A DNA stretch of 64,000 nt from the NCBI RefSeq assembly GCF_000585375.1, contig NZ_KK073874.1, forward strand, positions 2,294,001 to 2,358,000. Direction: 5' to 3'. The notes under the pieces are model-generated. The model saw only the letters and a list, made by a program, of their open reading frames with translations, did no database searches and was not told the DNA's origin. Shown in pieces: positions 34,201 to 41,073 of the stretch. Both the position numbers and the translations under genes were made by a program. The DNA is from Cryptosporangium arvum DSM 44712 (GTDB lineage: Bacteria; Actinomycetota; Actinomycetes; Mycobacteriales; Cryptosporangiaceae). Within the stretch, counting starts at the first letter, position 1, and every line of letters starts with the position of its first letter.

Positions 34201-35153
34201 AACATATCGACGACTATCTGCTGGCCATCCAGCGTTTCGAGAGCGGCCCACGCTCGCCGAGAGACCGCACGATGTTCGAAGCGGCGATCAGCCGATCTCT
34301 CGAGTGGTTGTGGGATGCCATCGCCGAGCCGATTCTCAGCGCCGCAGGGTTAGGTCGGCATGTGGACGGGTCAGACTGGCCCCGGGTGTGGTGGTGTCCG
34401 ACCGGGCCGCTGAGCTTGCTCCCGATCCATGCCGCGGGTCGTCACCGAGACGGCGTCGCCGGATACGCGGTGCTCGACTGCGCCATCTCGTCCTACACCC
34501 CGACCTTGCGGATACTGGATCCAGACCTACGGGAGAACGTGCTGGCTGACTCGGATGGGACCGCCCGGCGGCTGCTCGTCGTCGGAATGCCCTCGACTCC
34601 GGGAGCATCCGAACTACCTACCTTCGCCGTCGAGCGTGACCTCCTGACCCGGCTGATGCCCGGCCGAACAACCGTGCTGGAGGGACCAGCCGCCACGCGG
34701 TCGGCAGTGAATTCACTGCTCGACGGACACCGTTGGGCGCATTTCACCTGTCATGGGACTCAAGACCTGGCACAGCCGGGGCGAGGTGGGCTCGTCTTGC
34801 ACGACGGACGACTCACGGTGACCGAGATGCGCCGTTCGGCGGCACAGGCCGGCGAGGTCGTCGTGCTCGCCGCGTGTAAAACCGCGACCGGTGGCCTCCG
34901 ACTGTCAGATGAGGCGATCACGCTGGCCGCAGCGTTTCGCTACCACGGATGGCGGCACGTGGTGGGCACCCTCTGGTCTGTCTGGGACGTGAGCACGGCG
35001 ATGGTGACGACTGACATGTGGACCCGACTACAGACGGTCAACGAGGGCTCGGAGGACACAGCCGGAGCACTTCATCACGCTGTCCGAGCCCTCCGGGAGA
35101 AGCAGGCGGGGAACCCCAGCCTCTGGGCGCTTATTGCCCACTACGGTCACTGA
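31251..35153 (+). CDS. TPR-CHAT protein (caspase-like putative protease)
   Basis: 1300 residues. About residues 100-830 are a solenoid of TPR-like repeats of some 45 residues with the consensus DLDEAVRxAREAV ... DHPDRAxxLSNLAxALLxRFE, at least a dozen units. After a helical linker, residues about 1010-1300 form a CHAT domain with the catalytic dyad His1168 (AHFTCHGTQD) and Cys1209 (VVLAACKTATGG), so it is predicted to be an active cysteine protease. No signal peptide. Codon choice is visibly less G/C-biased than the flanks (frequent GAT, GCT, CGT), suggesting transfer. CHAT-TPR proteins act in bacterial conflict and signalling; here the partner may be the membrane protein encoded opposite at 35166. 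Confidence 0.88.
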   Translation: MADDIDFRAVCDELAVRTNGYRNDGEAQPLLAPEAAAAAEMILARRAEAGDFELVVVAVVAWFHWQRSLALPDGEGDPDWGIARDLFAELAPLLPDFVPDEFRGVGRVINSRPQLALLDRALRRLPNAIDAGGSSLDEVIDLLARGTPELTSDSPGYPAVMSNYGVALRTRFEQSGSTADLDEAIRVSRDAANRASDDHPDRAALHANLALALLGRFTIAEDRADLDEAIGAQDQAVDGSSGDRHRLVLAQLLSTRFRLLGLRDDIDRAVRVARDAVSGAPSSSSWAVLGQTLADRFDISNDLVDLDEGLRLLREAARAMGSDDPDLAGVLTSRVDALRTRFERCGRSEDLDEAVRIAGEAVDASASDDARRGASLSCLARVLLRRFEVRGLSDDLDTAVECGRAAVTITPFASVNRAPRLSTLAASLLSRYDQSGAGDDLAAALEAAREALDACPPDSPHRADYLSELAIAWQASHEQTGLASDLDEAVRLGRLSVLEDVGGGAEGARRRSNLATILLSRFMSSGSLDDLDRTIELAELASRACVPGNPARGTYLNNWASGLLLRAIGTGARADLDEAVRVAREAVAATADGHVEHAKHWATLGAALQHQFRRTDNFGDLEDALAACRQAADSVGSRRPDRIRYWSNLAAALRARFDHTEDRRDIDEAIALGRRCLDTFVPGGLGTIALGANLASALLTRYREFGDERDVDHAVQAARQAADVGPPDHPDRGIALLNLGNALHTRREAGDREAAYEAWRAAAALRATATQYRFSAAIAWGLAAAEDGSWTLAADGYGEAVGLLPLLAWQGARRTDAEESLTRAAGMVSDAASCAVAAGDPDRALEIIEAGRGVLWSHQLDSRTDLGEVRAVAPELAAELADVRAALDELGDDLVTLLPAVAGDAGRRAALSRRWDELVARVRELPGLAGFLRAPSAEQLRQRTVGGTAAIPIVSRWRCDALLVTPDAVKALPLPGLTKETVTEHIDDYLLAIQRFESGPRSPRDRTMFEAAISRSLEWLWDAIAEPILSAAGLGRHVDGSDWPRVWWCPTGPLSLLPIHAAGRHRDGVAGYAVLDCAISSYTPTLRILDPDLRENVLADSDGTARRLLVVGMPSTPGASELPTFAVERDLLTRLMPGRTTVLEGPAATRSAVNSLLDGHRWAHFTCHGTQDLAQPGRGGLVLHDGRLTVTEMRRSAAQAGEVVVLAACKTATGGLRLSDEAITLAAAFRYHGWRHVVGTLWSVWDVSTAMVTTDMWTRLQTVNEGSEDTAGALHHAVRALREKQAGNPSLWALIAHYGH

Positions 35154-35165
35154 GTTGCGCATCGG

Positions 35166-35672
35166 CTACTTCAAGCCGAGCAGCACCACGCACACCGCGC
35201 CGGCGAGTGCCGCTGCCCCTGCGACCTCGCTCGTCAGACCAGCGAGGAGAAACATGCTCCGCCGGTGGTTGGCCCGGCGAAGCCCGACGAGCAGGCCTGC
35301 TCGAGTAGCCGTGACGCGGGCCCGCGCGCGCGATTCGTCGTCCGACCACCGGTCACGCATCATCTGGAGCATCGCGGCCGGAGCAGCAGCAGGGTGTCGC
35401 ATCGGAAGGTTGGTGACCAACGCCAGGACCGCGGCGAGTAGCAGGGCGGAAGCGCCGCCGACGATCAACGGTGCCGCAGCGCCGGGCAGTCGAACCGAGT
35501 CGCCACGCTTAGCCAACGCTAAGGCTCCGAACGCGAGCGTGGCTAACACCCCGCTGGACGTGATGACGGCCAGCCCGCGCTGTTCAAGCGACAGCTTTCG
35601 CGTTTCTTCAGAACTCAGCTGCTCCTGCATGAACTCGGCGTACAGGGCTGAGCCCGGCTTCCCCTGGTCCAA
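35166..35672 (-). CDS. small membrane protein, SLATT/Pycsar-effector-like architecture
   Basis: 168 residues. An N-terminal amphipathic stretch (SSEETRKLSLEQRGLAVIT) runs into TM1 (SSGVLATLAFGALAL), then TM2 (PLIVGGASALLLAAVLALVT), a charged cytosolic helix (MMRDRWSDDESRARARVTATRAGLLVGLRRANHRR) and TM3 (SMFLLAGLTSEVAGAAALAGAVCVVLLGL). This layout is that of small pore- or membrane-disrupting effectors in defence systems. The family match is by architecture only. It is convergent (12 bp) with the TPR-CHAT gene and 3 bp after the acidic small gene. Confidence 0.7.
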   Translation of the reverse strand: MDQGKPGSALYAEFMQEQLSSEETRKLSLEQRGLAVITSSGVLATLAFGALALAKRGDSVRLPGAAAPLIVGGASALLLAAVLALVTNLPMRHPAAAPAAMLQMMRDRWSDDESRARARVTATRAGLLVGLRRANHRRSMFLLAGLTSEVAGAAALAGAVCVVLLGLK

Positions 35673-35675
35673 GCT

Positions 35676-35831
35676 CTAGCGCCGTTCAGTGTCGTCGGTG
35701 CCGGAACCCCGATAACTCGACTCCGTAAGCGGAAAGCCGGCCCATGGATCATCCGGCACAGGCTGCTGGGCAGCCGGCCCTTCCGCAGGGGACCAGTCGT
35801 CCTGCTCGTGCGTCTTCGGTTCGTCGCCCAT
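35676..35831 (-). CDS. 51-residue acidic protein preceding the membrane effector-like gene
   Basis: ATG 35831 with GGGGAGG upstream. The product is 51 residues, Asp/Glu/Pro-rich (MGDEPKTHEQDDWSPAEG ... DDPWAGFPLTESSYRG), unstructured, without membrane segment. The stop is 3 bp before the ATG of the membrane protein, so the two are co-translated. It could be a chaperone-like or immunity partner; nothing in the sequence proves it. Confidence 0.6.
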   Translation of the reverse strand: MGDEPKTHEQDDWSPAEGPAAQQPVPDDPWAGFPLTESSYRGSGTDDTERR

Positions 35832-36214
35832 GCTGCCTCCCCAACCCTGCACAGCGTCGCTACACCGTAAGCCACCAGTGTGGGTAGAGGGATAGCAGTT
35901 GAGCCGTCGGAGTGATGCCGCATCGGCCAGGAGAAAGCTCGTTCGCTGCAATCGACGCCGCCGACTGATGTAAGCGGCTCTAGCGTCCGAGGTAGGCCCG
36001 CGGCACGGCGTGACGCGTGTGCCAAGTGTCGAAGAAGTCTGTGGCACTTCCCCGCGCCCTGACGGCGCCGTTGGATGGTGTCGGCCGGCTGCCGATTAGG
36101 TCGGCGAAGGACGTGGGTCGCAGCGAGCGCGAAGTCCGTGCTTTGCCACGGAGGTGCACAGGCGTCCAGCCAGGTCCACTAACAAATCTCGAACACGAAG
36201 TCCCTACAAAGCAA
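35832..36214. other. 383-bp region without a supported gene
   Basis: Upstream region of the acidic/membrane protein pair, extending to the terminator of the tRNA cluster. Contains several stop codons in all frames and a lower-G/C stretch near 35860-36010; no convincing gene or repeat. Confidence 0.5.
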
Positions 36215-36245
36215 CCAGGTCAGAGCCTGTGTGGCTCTGACCTGG
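36215..36245 (-). terminator. rho-independent terminator of the tRNA cluster
   Basis: On the minus strand CCAGGTCAGAGCC pairs perfectly with GGCTCTGACCTGG (13 bp) over a 5-nt loop and is followed by TTGCTTTGT. It lies 7 bases after the tRNA-Val CCA end. Confidence 0.85.
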
Positions 36246-36255
36246 GTAAACGTGG

Positions 36256-36327
36256 TGGGCGATACTGGGATTGAACCAGTGGCCTCTTCCGTGTCAAGGA
36301 AGCGCTCTCCCACTGAGCTAATCGCCC
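36256..36327 (-). tRNA. tRNA-Val (GAC)
   Basis: 72-nt cloverleaf on the minus strand: acceptor GGGCGAT/ATCGCCC, D arm GCTC/GAGC, anticodon arm CTTCC-TTGACAC-GGAAG, T arm with GTTCAAT-type loop; CCA is encoded at 36255-36253. Anticodon GAC reads GUC/GUU. First position is 2 bp from the tRNA-Cys 3' end, so the genes are co-transcribed. Confidence 0.95.
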
Positions 36328-36328
36328 G

Positions 36329-36400
36329 AGGCGGCGGCGGGAATCGAACCCGCGTACAGGGCTTTGCAGGCCCTTGCCTAAGCCACTCGGCCACGCCGCC
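36329..36400 (-). tRNA. tRNA-Cys (GCA)
   Basis: 72-nt cloverleaf: acceptor GGCGGCG/CGCCGCC, anticodon arm AGGGC-CTGCAAA-GCCCT, T arm GCGGG-TTCGATT-CCCGC, and U at discriminator position 73 as required for cysteine identity. CCA is not encoded. Middle gene of the Gly-Cys-Val cluster. Confidence 0.95.
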
Positions 36401-36457
36401 GGAGTTACCGCTGGGGCCAAGCTACGACACCAGCGCTACGCCCGAGGGCGTCTACCG

Positions 36458-36530
36458 AGCGGACGACGGGATTCGAACCCGCGACCCTCACCTTGGCAAG
36501 GTGATGCTCTACCAGCTGAGCCACGTCCGC
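36458..36530 (-). tRNA. tRNA-Gly (GCC)
   Basis: 73-nt cloverleaf: acceptor GCGGACG/CGTCCGC, anticodon arm TCACC-TTGCCAA-GGTGA, T arm GCGGG-TTCGAAT-CCCGT, discriminator U. CCA is not encoded. First gene of the cluster; a 57-bp spacer separates it from tRNA-Cys. Confidence 0.95.
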
Positions 36531-36852
36531 GTGTTAGCTCGACCGGGTTTTTCGACCCGCTCGCTGCTGACAGGGAGAACTGTAGCCGAGTCACGCGCCA
36601 AGGTTCAAACCCGGGGGACGTGTCGCCGACCACGCACGGTCATCGGGATGCCACCACCGCCTCATGAGGGGCGGGTAAGGCTCTGGTAAAGAGCGGGTTA
36701 CAGCGGGGTTGTCGCCGATGTCCGAGTCGCCGCGCGCCGTGCACACAAACGCGCTGCTCAGAGCGTCAATGGAGAATTGCAACACGCCGGGTTGCGGGGT
36801 AGGTGCGCGCAAAACGGTCACTACCGCATACGATGCGCAGCGATGGGATCAC
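36531..36852. other. 322-bp region without a supported gene
   Basis: Holds the promoter region of the tRNA cluster (minus strand) and the downstream flank of the SsgA-like gene. A small hairpin CGGGT/ACCCG lies at 36544-36558. No coding frame has a credible start. Confidence 0.5.
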
Positions 36853-36894
36853 AAAAAGTGAGTGCCGCCGCGCCTCAGGCGCGGCGGCACTCAC
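36853..36894 (-). terminator. rho-independent terminator of the SsgA-like gene
   Basis: A perfect 17-bp stem (36858-36874 with 36878-36894, 3-nt loop) followed on the minus strand by TTTTT (36857-36853). It starts 11 bases after the stop codon. This is the strongest terminator in the window. Confidence 0.92.
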
Positions 36895-36905
36895 GTGGAA
36901 TCAGT

Positions 36906-37355
36906 TCAGCGAGGTTCGCTGCCGTACGAGCCGAGGAGGGCCGCCAGAGCGCCATCGATGTCCAGGTGGACGCTCTCCGCGCCCTCCGGCACCTGGCGGT
37001 ACGTACGCCCGAGGAAATCGCCGAGCGCGAGGCGCGGCACCTCGAACAGCGCGTGACCGTCGGGGGAGGAGAGGGCGAGGGCGACGGACGGCCCGTTCGC
37101 CGCCTGCCAGGGCCAAACCCGGACGTCGCCGATGCCGGTCGGCTCGCTCATGCCGTCGGCGAGGAGCTGACGCGCGAACGACCACGACACCTCGCCGCTG
37201 GCCTCCGTGCTGCCGGCATGGAATATGACGTGGACCGCGTACGGATCCTCGGGCTCGTACCGGAGACTCGCCTTGACTGGCAGGGAGGACCCCTCCGGAA
37301 CAACTAGACGCAATGACACGTCCACCTGTACCCGAGTCGGTTGTGCGATCCCCAT
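36906..37355 (-). CDS. SsgA-family sporulation/cell-division regulator
   Basis: 149 residues from ATG 37355. The family signature is clear: VDVSLRLVVPEGSSLPVKASLRYEPEDPYAVHVIFHAG, SWSFARQLLADGM, GDVRVWPW and LEVP-like ALFEVPRLALGDFLGRTY. SsgA-like proteins occur in morphologically complex actinomycetes and recruit or control FtsZ and peptidoglycan enzymes at sporulation septa. It stands alone with its own strong terminator. Length (about 137-150) matches SsgB-like members, but the paralogue cannot be told apart here. Confidence 0.92.
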   Translation of the reverse strand: MGIAQPTRVQVDVSLRLVVPEGSSLPVKASLRYEPEDPYAVHVIFHAGSTEASGEVSWSFARQLLADGMSEPTGIGDVRVWPWQAANGPSVALALSSPDGHALFEVPRLALGDFLGRTYRQVPEGAESVHLDIDGALAALLGSYGSEPR

Positions 37356-37668
37356 CGGTGGCACCTTTCTGCACGTCCGCACGCGTCGAACGCGGGCGCG
37401 AACCCATACCCGTTCTTCCCGGTCTGACCACTACGCAAACTCAGCGCTGCGTGGCTCAAGAACCACAACGAGTGAGGTTGCGGAGAGATGCGGGCGACGG
37501 TCGAGGATCGTTCGGCCGGCGTCCATCAACTGTCTTTCCCGGTGAACCCGCTGGTCATGCCACCCGTATTGGGCTCAGGACGTCGGCGTGTCCGCCGAAG
37601 GAGTCGCGGGGCCTGGTCCAGGTCGCCAGTGTGAGAGACGATGGGTCTGTGAGCGGACGGGGAAATCG
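37356..37668. other. 313-bp intergenic region
   Basis: Divergent promoter region between the SsgA-like gene and the PGPGW protein gene. No coding frame or clear repeat is supported. Confidence 0.5.
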
Positions 37669-38127
37669 GTGATCGACACCCAGGAGCGGCCTCCCGAGGC
37701 CGAGCCGACGCTCGTCGACCGGCTGCGCGCCCACCCGCTGGCGCTGCGCTTCGTCGCGTGGGGCGTCTTCTTCCGCGACCGGATGCACCACCCGATGCGC
37801 TCCCACCCGGTCTTCGGCTTCCCGTACCGGGCAGCGATCACGGTGGTCGGCGTCGTCGTGGTGATCCTGGGCCTGATCATGGTGCCGGCACCCGGCCCGG
37901 GCTGGCTCGTGGTGATCGCCGGTCTGGGGATCCTCTCCACCGAGTACTCGTGGGCGCGGCGGCTGCTGCACTTCACGCGAGGCGCGGTGGCGGCGTGGAC
38001 CAGGTGGGTGCTGCGACAGCCGCTGGTGGTGCGGATGGCCGTGGGGTTTGCAGGCTTTTTGCTGCTGGTGGGGTGTTTGTTGGTGTCGCTTCGGCTGAGT
38101 GGGTGGACCGGATTCCCCTTCAGCTGA
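37669..38127 (+). CDS. PGPGW-motif transmembrane protein (TIGR02611-like)
   Basis: 152 residues from GTG 37669 (GGGGAAA just upstream). After a conserved amphipathic N-terminus (LRFVAWGVFFRDRMHHPMRSHPVFGFPYR) come TM1 (AAITVVGVVVVILGLIMV), the hallmark PAPGPGWLVVIAGLGILSTEYSWA and TM3 (VVRMAVGFAGFLLLVGCLLVSL). Conserved in actinobacteria, function unknown. Located between SsgA-like and tRNA-Val genes. Confidence 0.85.
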   Translation: MIDTQERPPEAEPTLVDRLRAHPLALRFVAWGVFFRDRMHHPMRSHPVFGFPYRAAITVVGVVVVILGLIMVPAPGPGWLVVIAGLGILSTEYSWARRLLHFTRGAVAAWTRWVLRQPLVVRMAVGFAGFLLLVGCLLVSLRLSGWTGFPFS

Positions 38128-38157
38128 CGGGATCTAGTATGGTGTGAGCGTCCCTGA

Positions 38158-38229
38158 GGGCGATTAGCTCAGGGGGAGAGCGCTTCGTTCACACCGAAGA
38201 GGTCACTGGTTCGATCCCAGTATCGCCCA
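38158..38229 (+). tRNA. tRNA-Val (CAC)
   Basis: 72-nt cloverleaf: acceptor GGGCGAT/ATCGCCC, D arm GCTC/GAGC, anticodon arm CTTCG-TTCACAC-CGAAG, T arm with GTTCGAT loop, discriminator A. It differs from tRNA-Val(GAC) at 36256 mainly in the anticodon arm; the two genes share acceptor and D-arm sequences, indicating duplication. Full CCA is not encoded (CCG). Confidence 0.95.
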
Positions 38230-38268
38230 CCGTAGTTGTCAGTGCGCGAACCGGTTTTCCGCCGGTCG

Positions 38269-38296
38269 GGGCTGGTCCGTCGAGGGCCAGCCCTTT
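38269..38296 (+). terminator. terminator of tRNA-Val (CAC)
   Basis: GGGCTGGTCC (38269-38278) pairs with GGGCCAGCCC (38284-38293) with one G-U pair, followed by TTT. It lies 40 bases after the tRNA. Confidence 0.65.
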
Positions 38297-38980
38297 GTCG
38301 TTGGCGGTCGGGGCGGGTTGAAACGGGCCGGACCGCGTTGTCGGACACGATCCATCGAGCGAGCCGATCGGCTCGCTCACCCTGTTTGATCCCGGTCCGA
38401 GGACGAACTCATCGGTCGACGGCCGGTAGGTTCGACGCCCTCAGGCGGGATCACCGCGACGTCGCCGTCGACCGAAAGCCGCTCGCGTCGATGCGCGGGG
38501 CGTCGCAACGTGATTGGTGGTCCTCGGCCGAGACGCGGTGATCACTGCTCCGGCTCGGCGGGGGTGGTCGGATGGGAGCCGGGTCGGAACGACCGGTCGG
38601 GATGCGGTGACCAGGCGAGCTCTCGCATTCCGAGCATGGTGGGCGCGATCCGGGTTTCGGCGCCGGCGATGCCGATCGCGCGGACCGGCGCGACCGGCAG
38701 CTGTGGTTCCCGGTGGCTCGACGGCGGGGCGGGCGGTGGTGAGTTCTCGACGGCGGCGGGGTGGTCGTCCGAGGAACGAATCAGGGTGAGGAGTGGTCTG
38801 CGCCGGATGGCACGGGTGCGGATCCAGGTGAGCGCAGCCGTCACGCGCCCGCGCCGGCCGGGGCCGCGGTTGGAGACGACGGTGAGCGGTGTTGTACGAG
38901 GGTGAAGCTGTGGGAATCGGGGCACACCAGGTGTTCGGATCTGCTCGGGGTAAGGATTGGTTCGCACTCGCCGGCCTGAG
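38297..38980. other. 684-bp region without a supported gene
   Basis: Open frames on both strands (for example minus strand 38542-38967) encode Arg/Pro-rich sequence without domains or ribosome sites. It may hold decayed coding sequence. Nothing else is seen. Confidence 0.45.
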
Positions 38981-39709
38981 TCAGGTCAGCGGAAGGACCG
39001 CATGGACCTTGGTCGGGACCGGTGCGCCGCCGGCGTTCTCGATGCTGACCGCGATCTGGTCAGTGCCGTTGAGATCGTGGACGATCAGACTTCCTCGGCG
39101 CGTGCCTTCCGGGAGAGCGCCGAGCGATCGAGGGTTCTGGCCGATCAGACGCCAGAACTGATAAGTCTTGCCCGCCGGGACGTCACCGAGGTCGGCAAAG
39201 GTGACGACGGCGGCTCGATGGGACGATGAGTACACAGCGGCCAGGTGCCCGGACGGCAGATTGGCGGCGACCCGGAATTCGGCGTCGGATGCGGTCAGCA
39301 CCGCCCGTATGTCTGCGCTTTCCTGCTCGGCCGCGATCACCCGTGCGCGTTCGTGCGTGATCCGGTTTTCCTGCGCCCACCAGGTGCCGCCGACCGAACT
39401 GACGAGAACGACCGCCGCGGCCGCGGCCGCCGCTCCGCGTCTCCGGCGCGGGGCCGGCCTCCGTGCTGCTCGGTGGTGTTGCGCCGTGCGCTGGGCGGCG
39501 CCCAGCACCCGCGCGCGGAGGTGCGGGGGCGGCGTGGTCACGGCGGCGGCGCCGAGCCGGGCGGTGGTCGCGGTCAGCTCGGCGGCTTCCGCGGCGCAGG
39601 TCGGGCAGGTGCGCAGATGTCGCTCCACCGCGGCGCGTTCGACGTCGTCCATAGCGTCGAGGGCGTACGCGCCGAGCAGCTGGTCGACGTGGTTGGTGGC
39701 TGAGGTCAT
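38981..39709 (-). CDS. rskA: anti-sigma-K factor
   Basis: 242 residues. The cytoplasmic zinc-binding anti-sigma motif is His31-x3-Cys35-x2-Cys38 (ERHLRTCPTC). A single membrane helix (GAAAAAAAVVLVSSVGGTWWA, about 91-111) leads to the extracytoplasmic RskA domain ending FWRLIGQNPRSLGALPEGTRRGSLIV. RskA holds SigK at the membrane until regulated proteolysis. The ATG overlaps the sigma remnant stop (ATGA), the normal sigK-rskA coupling, but the sigma gene is truncated. Confidence 0.92.
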   Translation of the reverse strand: MTSATNHVDQLLGAYALDAMDDVERAAVERHLRTCPTCAAEAAELTATTARLGAAAVTTPPPHLRARVLGAAQRTAQHHRAARRPAPRRRRGAAAAAAAVVLVSSVGGTWWAQENRITHERARVIAAEQESADIRAVLTASDAEFRVAANLPSGHLAAVYSSSHRAAVVTFADLGDVPAGKTYQFWRLIGQNPRSLGALPEGTRRGSLIVHDLNGTDQIAVSIENAGGAPVPTKVHAVLPLT

Positions 39710-39819
39710 CGGGTCACTCCGAGGCAGTCGCGCAGTCGGATGAGTCCGTCGCGCATCCGGGTCTTGACGGTGGGTCGGGGCAGGCCGAGGTGTTCGGCCA
39801 CCTCGCGGCTGCCGTCTGC
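39706..39819 (-). pseudogene. truncated sigma factor (SigK-type) region 4 remnant
   Basis: The frame ending at the TGA 39708-39706 reads ADGSREVAEHLGLPRPTV then KTRMRDGLIRLRDCLGVTR: the C-terminal helix-turn-helix of sigma region 4.2 in the SigK branch. Upstream of about 39819 the similarity stops, and the frame meets TGA at 39870-39868. Regions 2 and most of 4.1 are missing, so no functional sigma factor can be made from this locus. Confidence 0.85.
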
Positions 39820-40325
39820 CTTCTCCGTCGGTCCGTCAACGGTGCCTCCGGGCGTTGAACAGCGTGGTCAGACGTTGTTCGGAGCCGTTATGCCGGTGGA
39901 TTGGTCATCGAGGCAGGGAGCCGACATTCCGGCTAACCCGTCAAAGAATTTCCCGGATCGACCAATCCGCTCGGAGCGTGGCTCCGAAGAGCTGAGGTGA
40001 CACGGACTCAGCGACTCGCCACCGACGCCTCGATCAGGCTCGCGGCGATCGCCCTGGTTTCGCCCGGTCAAGGGTTTCGCGACCCGGACGTTCGGTCACG
40101 CCGGGTGTTCGAGTGTCGGCTCCGTGCTCCGGTGCCGACGTTGCCGACGGCGGCGCTGCAGGCAGGAACCGACCTAGGGGTCTCCGCGTCGGGCGCGGGG
40201 ACTCGGACGCCAGTCGGCCGTCGCACGCTCGAAGGCCGGGAGAAACCGTTCCCCGACGGCCGCGAGCGGCCGGCACTCAGCCGTCGTCGCCGTCCCATAG
40301 CCCGAAACAACTGAAGGAGATTGCC
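39820..40325. other. 506-bp region without a supported gene
   Basis: Sequence between the sigma remnant and the fasciclin gene. It probably replaced the missing 5' part of the sigma gene. Short frames on the plus strand (40113 onward) are 5' extensions of the fasciclin frame without a ribosome site. Confidence 0.45.
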
Positions 40326-40973
40326 GTGGCGCACATCCGTACCCGGCTATTCGGAGTAACCGCTGCCTCGCTTCTCGCGCTCAGCTTGGCTGCGTGCGGA
40401 GGTTCGGACTCCTCGAACTCTTCGAATTCCTCCGACACCGCGGCTGCTCCTGCGCCGTCGGCCAGTGAGATGACCTCTTCCGGCACCTCGGGCATGGACC
40501 AGCCGTTCGGGGCCGCCTGCTCGGCCGTGCCGGCCTCCGGCGCCGGCAGCTTCAGCGGGATGGCTCAGGACCCGGTCGCGACCGCCGCGAGCAACAACCC
40601 GGTGCTTTCGACGTTGGTCACGGCTGTGAAGACCGCCGGGCTCGTCGACACGCTCAACGGGGCCAAGGACGTCACGGTGTTCGCGCCGACCAACGATGCG
40701 TTCGCGAAGATCCCGGAGGCGCAGCTCAAGGCCGTGCTCGCCGACAAGGACATGTTGACGAAAATTCTCACCTACCACGTGATCGGGCAGAAGGTCACCC
40801 CCGAGCAACTCGGCACGGCCGGGCCGTTCAAGTCGCTGCAGGGCGGCGAGGTCACGGTCAGCGGTAGCGGCGAGGACTTCACTGTGAACGGCGACTCGAA
40901 GGTCGTCTGCGGCAACGTCCAGACCGCCAACGCCACCGTCTACCTGGTCGACACCGTCCTCATGCCGAAGTGA
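40326..40973 (+). CDS. fasciclin-domain lipoprotein (MPT83/MPT70-like), copy 1
   Basis: 215 residues from GTG 40326 (GAAGGAGA 5 bp upstream). Lipoprotein signal with lipobox LAAC, Cys24; a Ser/Asn/Ala-rich linker (SSNSSNSSDTAAAPAPSAS); then one FAS1 domain (DPVATAASNNPVLSTLVTAVKTAGL, VTVFAPTNDAFAKIP, ILTYHVIGQKV) ending VYLVDTVLMPK. FAS1 lipoproteins mediate surface adhesion; in mycobacteria the homologues MPT83/MPT70 belong to the SigK regulon. Nearly identical in its FAS1 domain to the protein at 45668. Confidence 0.93.
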   Translation: MAHIRTRLFGVTAASLLALSLAACGGSDSSNSSNSSDTAAAPAPSASEMTSSGTSGMDQPFGAACSAVPASGAGSFSGMAQDPVATAASNNPVLSTLVTAVKTAGLVDTLNGAKDVTVFAPTNDAFAKIPEAQLKAVLADKDMLTKILTYHVIGQKVTPEQLGTAGPFKSLQGGEVTVSGSGEDFTVNGDSKVVCGNVQTANATVYLVDTVLMPK

Positions 40974-41032
40974 CGTCGGCGGTGACGCTGGTGGTCCCGT
41001 TCGGGCGGTGAGCTCGAGAGCCCTGGGCGGCA

Positions 41033-41061
41033 GGGTCGGATCCGTGGAGTGGATCCGACCC
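41033..41061. terminator. bidirectional terminator hairpin
   Basis: GGGTCGGATCC (41033-41043), 7-nt loop, GGATCCGACCC (41051-41061): perfect 11-bp stem between the convergent fasciclin and DUF4331 genes. Confidence 0.75.
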
Positions 41062-41073
41062 TCCCGCACCGGT

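Noticed and set aside
36598-36620. Possible tRNA fragment (GGTTCAAACCC)
   Set aside because: Looks like a T-arm loop, but no matching stem, acceptor or anticodon arm is present on either strand.
38542-38967. Minus-strand frame of 141 codons
   Set aside because: Arg/Pro/Thr-rich, no ribosome site, no domain and no neighbour coupling; reported as an unsupported gap.
40200-40325. SigK-type promoter before fasciclin copy 1
   Set aside because: CCGAAA occurs near 40302, but no CCATCC-like -35 lies at the right distance.
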